Assembly (NCBI GenBank): GCA_020847045.1 | Contig: JADLCT010000024.1 | Span: forward strand, 35,930 to 99,929 | From: Bryobacterales bacterium | GTDB lineage: Bacteria > Acidobacteriota > Terriglobia > Bryobacterales > Bryobacteraceae | Length of the DNA: 64,000 nucleotides | Direction of reading: 5' to 3' | Shown: positions 61,381-64,000 of the stretch, one piece after another | Position numbering within the stretch: position 1 is the first letter of the stretch | Layout of the letters: each line of letters opens with the position of its first letter | Program-made: the position numbers and the translations under genes | The notes under the pieces: model-generated | What the model was told of the DNA's origin: nothing | Seen by the model: only the letters and a program-made list of their open reading frames with translations | Database searches by the model: none

Positions 61381-62640
61381 TTACTGCGGCCGTTTCGAAT
61401 ACTTTTCGTATAATCGGGTATGCCGGCTTTCCAGGCTCACCGGCCGGCCTCCGATGAACATCTGCCGGATCTGGGTGCGTGTTTCCAGCGGGTCTCCATC
61501 GGTCAGGATCAGATCCGCCAGTTTCCCCTCCTCGATGGTTCCTAGCTGGCTGCCGAGTCCCCAAATCTCCGCCGCATTCGAAGTGACGGCCTTAAGTGCC
61601 ACATCCTTGGGTAATCCGAATGCCACCGCGGCCGCTGCCTGATAAGGTAGATTGCGTGCGAATTGTGTGTCAAACGATCCAAAGGCGAACTTGATACCCG
61701 CTTGATGTAATTCGGCGGGCAGGGTGTACTGGCTGTCGTAGGCGTCATCCTCCTCCAGCGGCAAAGCGTGCGTCTCTGGCAGAATGACGGGAATCTTGTC
61801 CTTTGCCATCTCCGCCAGCGCCTTGCCGGGTTCGCGCACTCCCGCGAGAATGATTTTCAATTTTTCCCTTCTCGCAAATTGAATCGCATCCAATATGGCC
61901 CGTTCCCTGACGGCAACCACCAGAAGCGGAGTCTTCCCTGAAAGTACCGGCAGCATGGCTTCGAACTTAGGATCTGGCGATACGGTTGCCGCACTAGCCC
62001 GCTTCGCCTTGTCATACCGGCGCGCGTCTTCTAGAAACAGGCGCAATCTGTCCAATTGCTCTTCATACCGTTTCTTGGCATCCTCGTAGCCTTGCGATGA
62101 GCGGCTGCCCGGCCCGGCGGAAGATACTGCAAGGACCGGAAAATTCAACCGGATCGCAACACTGGGTGCGACGCTCATCTCTTCCCACGTCCAGCCATCC
62201 AAATGAATCAAGGCTCCCTGGCCGGAGATGACACCACCCGCCGGAAGAGTCATCACGGAGGTAATTCCGTTGGCACGAGTAACATCAATGTGCTCACTCT
62301 CCGGATTAACGGCAATCAAAGCACGTAATTGAGGATTATATTCACCCAGTTCATTGGTGTCGTTGGTCTCGCGCACGGCTCCGATCTCGGTCAACCCGAT
62401 CGCCGTCGCCGAGTCGATCATGCCTGGGTACAGGTGCATCCCCTTGGCGTCGATGACCGTAGCCCCCTTGGGAGCAGCCAGTTTCACACCCACACCGGCA
62501 ATCTTTCCCTTCTGAATCAATACGGAACCGCCGGGAATCTCCTGCCCGGCCACGGGATGAATATGCGCATTGCGAATCAGGATCGTGTCCTGCGCCATGG
62601 CGGCCGCCGCGCCCGCCAGCACCATCAAAAGTCTCTTCAT
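61381..62640 (-). CDS. Exported amidohydrolase-like protein lacking the metal-binding HxH
   Basis: A 419-residue protein with a signal peptide (LLMVLAGAAAAMA) and the composite beta-sandwich of the amidohydrolase superfamily (NAHIHPVAGQEIPGGSVLIQ; GTIEEGKLADLILTDGDPLE). At the position where active members have PGxIDxHxH, this one reads PGMIDSATAIG (residues 72-82), so both histidines are Ala (78, 80). The later metal-ligand His positions are not recognisable either. It is probably catalytically inactive or has a different mechanism. It starts within the stop of the upstream amidohydrolase (ATGA). Confidence 0.82.
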   Translation of the reverse strand: MKRLLMVLAGAAAAMAQDTILIRNAHIHPVAGQEIPGGSVLIQKGKIAGVGVKLAAPKGATVIDAKGMHLYPGMIDSATAIGLTEIGAVRETNDTNELGEYNPQLRALIAVNPESEHIDVTRANGITSVMTLPAGGVISGQGALIHLDGWTWEEMSVAPSVAIRLNFPVLAVSSAGPGSRSSQGYEDAKKRYEEQLDRLRLFLEDARRYDKAKRASAATVSPDPKFEAMLPVLSGKTPLLVVAVRERAILDAIQFARREKLKIILAGVREPGKALAEMAKDKIPVILPETHALPLEEDDAYDSQYTLPAELHQAGIKFAFGSFDTQFARNLPYQAAAAVAFGLPKDVALKAVTSNAAEIWGLGSQLGTIEEGKLADLILTDGDPLETRTQIRQMFIGGRPVSLESRHTRLYEKYSKRPQ

Positions 62641-63956
62641 GCGGGCCTCCGTGCGGGCGTCTGTTTCTTCTGCTTCTCTTCGAGCAGCTTCTTTCGTGAC
62701 TCGTTCGTCAAGCGCGCCTTCTCATCGGCCTCGCGATCAAAGTACAACTCTCCATCAATAAATACTTTCACGACTTTCGAGTAATTCGACAGAGGATGCT
62801 GGTCGAATAAGGCAAGATCGGCGTCCTTGCCCGCCTCAATCGAGCCCACGCGCGAATCAATGGCCAGTTGCTTAGCCGGATTAATGGTTACCATCGCCAG
62901 CGCTTCGTCCTCGGTGAGTCCGCCATATTTCACCACCTTGGCCGCTTCCAGATTCAGGTGACGCATTAATTCCGCGGAATCGGAGTTCAACGAAACAAGT
63001 ACGCCGCGCTTGTGCATTAATGCCGCGTTATAAGGAATCGCGTCATAGGCCTCCACCTTGTATGACCACCAGTCGCTGAACGTCGACGCTCCCGCTCCAT
63101 GAGCCTTAATCTCGTTGGCTACCTTATAGCCCTCCAAAACATGCTGCAGGGTGCGGATCTTGAACCCGAATTCATCGGCCAGCCGCAGCAGCATGAGAAT
63201 TTCATCGGCACGGTAACAGTGGGCGTGCACGAAACGCTTGCCCTCGAGGATCTCCACGAGCGGCTCCAGTTTCAAATTGCGCCGCGGAGGCAGGGCGCGC
63301 CCGTCTTTCGCCTTTCGGGCCTCGTATGTCTTCCATTCCGACTGATACCGCTTGGCTTCGGTGAACGCTTCACGGATGACATCTTCCACGCCCATGCGCG
63401 TCGCCGGATACCGCAGGGCAGTGGCGCCGAACGAAGGCGTGCCGCCCCGGCGTTTGGGGTTTTCTCCAAGGGCGAACTTGATTCCTGGCGTCGCGCCCTG
63501 GAACAGCAGCTCCGGCACGCTCTTGCCCCACCTCGTCTTAATCACCGAACACTTACCACCGATGGCGTTCGCACTGCCGTGCAGGACATTTACCGTGGTA
63601 ACTCCGCCCGCTAATGCCCGGTAAATGTCCATATCTTCGGAATTTAATACATCCTCAATTCCAACCATCGAACTTACCGACACGCTGCCTTCGTTGATGG
63701 CATCGGCGGCAATATGCGAATGGCAGTCGATAATGCCGGGCATCACATAGCGGCCTGCAGCCTCCACCACGCGCGCCCCGGCCGGAATCATGAGCTTTTC
63801 GCCCACCTGGGCGATCTTTCCGTCGCGGATCAGGATGGAACCTTCCAGAGAACCCTTGGTTACCGTCAGGATTTTCGCGTTTTGAATTACGATGTCGGCG
63901 CCTTGCATCACGCCAGCCATCGCCGTCACTGCCGCCAAAACTCTCAGTGTGTTCAC
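62637..63956 (-). CDS. Exported metal-dependent amidohydrolase
   Basis: A 439-residue protein with a signal peptide (LRVLAAVTAMAGVMQG). The metal-binding motif PGIIDCHSHIAAD has H79 and H81; further candidate ligands are His in KRFVHAHCYR and LQHVLEGYK and Asp in SLNSDSAEL. The C-terminal sandwich (GSIEAGKDADLALFDQHPLS) is typical of imidazolonepropionase/dihydroorotase-type enzymes. The substrate is unknown. The GTG at 63956 has AGGAGGA about 9 nt upstream and overlaps the preceding stop. The C-terminus is Lys-rich. It pairs with the HxH-less homologue. Confidence 0.88.
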   Translation of the reverse strand: MNTLRVLAAVTAMAGVMQGADIVIQNAKILTVTKGSLEGSILIRDGKIAQVGEKLMIPAGARVVEAAGRYVMPGIIDCHSHIAADAINEGSVSVSSMVGIEDVLNSEDMDIYRALAGGVTTVNVLHGSANAIGGKCSVIKTRWGKSVPELLFQGATPGIKFALGENPKRRGGTPSFGATALRYPATRMGVEDVIREAFTEAKRYQSEWKTYEARKAKDGRALPPRRNLKLEPLVEILEGKRFVHAHCYRADEILMLLRLADEFGFKIRTLQHVLEGYKVANEIKAHGAGASTFSDWWSYKVEAYDAIPYNAALMHKRGVLVSLNSDSAELMRHLNLEAAKVVKYGGLTEDEALAMVTINPAKQLAIDSRVGSIEAGKDADLALFDQHPLSNYSKVVKVFIDGELYFDREADEKARLTNESRKKLLEEKQKKQTPARRPA

Positions 63957-64000
63957 TTCGCCGGTTCCTCCTTCTTGTCAGCTTCGGCCGCCGGTTCGTA
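63953..64000 (-). CDS. C-terminal end of an upstream gene (partial)
   Basis: Only the last 15 codons are present (ending EADKKEEPAK), with the stop overlapping the GTG of the next gene (GTGA). Three tandem amidohydrolases are plausible here because their C-termini are often Lys/Glu-rich, but the fragment is too short to identify. Confidence 0.5.
   Translation of the reverse strand, partial: YEPAAEADKKEEPAK

Overview
This window looks like the chromosome of a Gram-negative bacterium in the Acidobacteriota, most likely of the Solibacter/Bryobacter group. The evidence is high GC with dense gene packing, a very large TonB-dependent receptor with an N-terminal carboxypeptidase-regulatory-like domain, and a subtilase ending in a TIGR03437-type domain (a family expanded in Solibacter). 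There is also a DUF1501 / DUF1549-DUF1553 / WD40-cytochrome / PPC gene set otherwise typical of Planctomycetes, plus LpxD and OmpH, which imply an LPS-containing outer membrane. I see no rRNA or tRNA gene, CRISPR array, insertion sequence or prophage. No gene-free stretch exceeds 300 bases; the longest is about 240 bases upstream of galU.

Layout. 1-2.8 kb (minus strand): the start of an S41 processing protease, tmk, a secreted NTF2-like protein, a MerR regulator and a ThiS-like sulfur carrier. 2.8-16.6 kb (plus): a 12-gene complex I operon nuoACDEFGHJKLMN behind a near-consensus sigma-70 promoter, followed by an alpha/beta hydrolase; nuoB and nuoI are absent. 16.6-18.6 kb: a 79-residue flagellar-rod-like miniprotein, a lipoprotein and an EF-hand-like protein. 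18.8-23.6 kb (plus): galU, a UxaE-like tagaturonate epimerase, a Tat-exported TIM-barrel epimerase-like protein and a TlpA-like thioredoxin. 23.7-33.9 kb (plus): a tight seven-gene operon of DUF1501, msrA, DUF1549/1553, WD40-cytochrome, PPC repeat protein, cupin and ketose 3-epimerase. 33.9-38.3 kb (minus): a MacAB-like exporter with two separate permeases. Then come tadA, the TonB receptor and an orphan ModA. 43.3-46.9 kb (plus): dnaK-dnaJ-hspR.

46.9-54.7 kb: small unknown proteins, OmpH/Skp, and a five-gene minus operon lpxD - LOG protein - SpoIIE phosphatase - nnr - tsaE. 54.7-59.3 kb (plus): subtilase, greA, CDP-alcohol phosphatidyltransferase. 59.3-64 kb (mostly minus): acpS, nikR, a small basic protein, dtd, a short repeat protein on plus, and tandem secreted amidohydrolases, one lacking its metal-binding HxH pair.

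The most notable non-coding signals are a recurring TANNNT hexamer 6-9 nt upstream of start codons at six genes (suggesting leaderless transcripts) and a perfect 11-bp hairpin between the ribosome-binding site and start codon of dnaJ. I found no clearly new defence or mobile system. The best candidates for novelty are the split complex I, the leaderless-promoter pattern, the dnaJ leader hairpin, the rod-like miniprotein and the DUF1501/PSD1 operon containing msrA and sugar epimerases.
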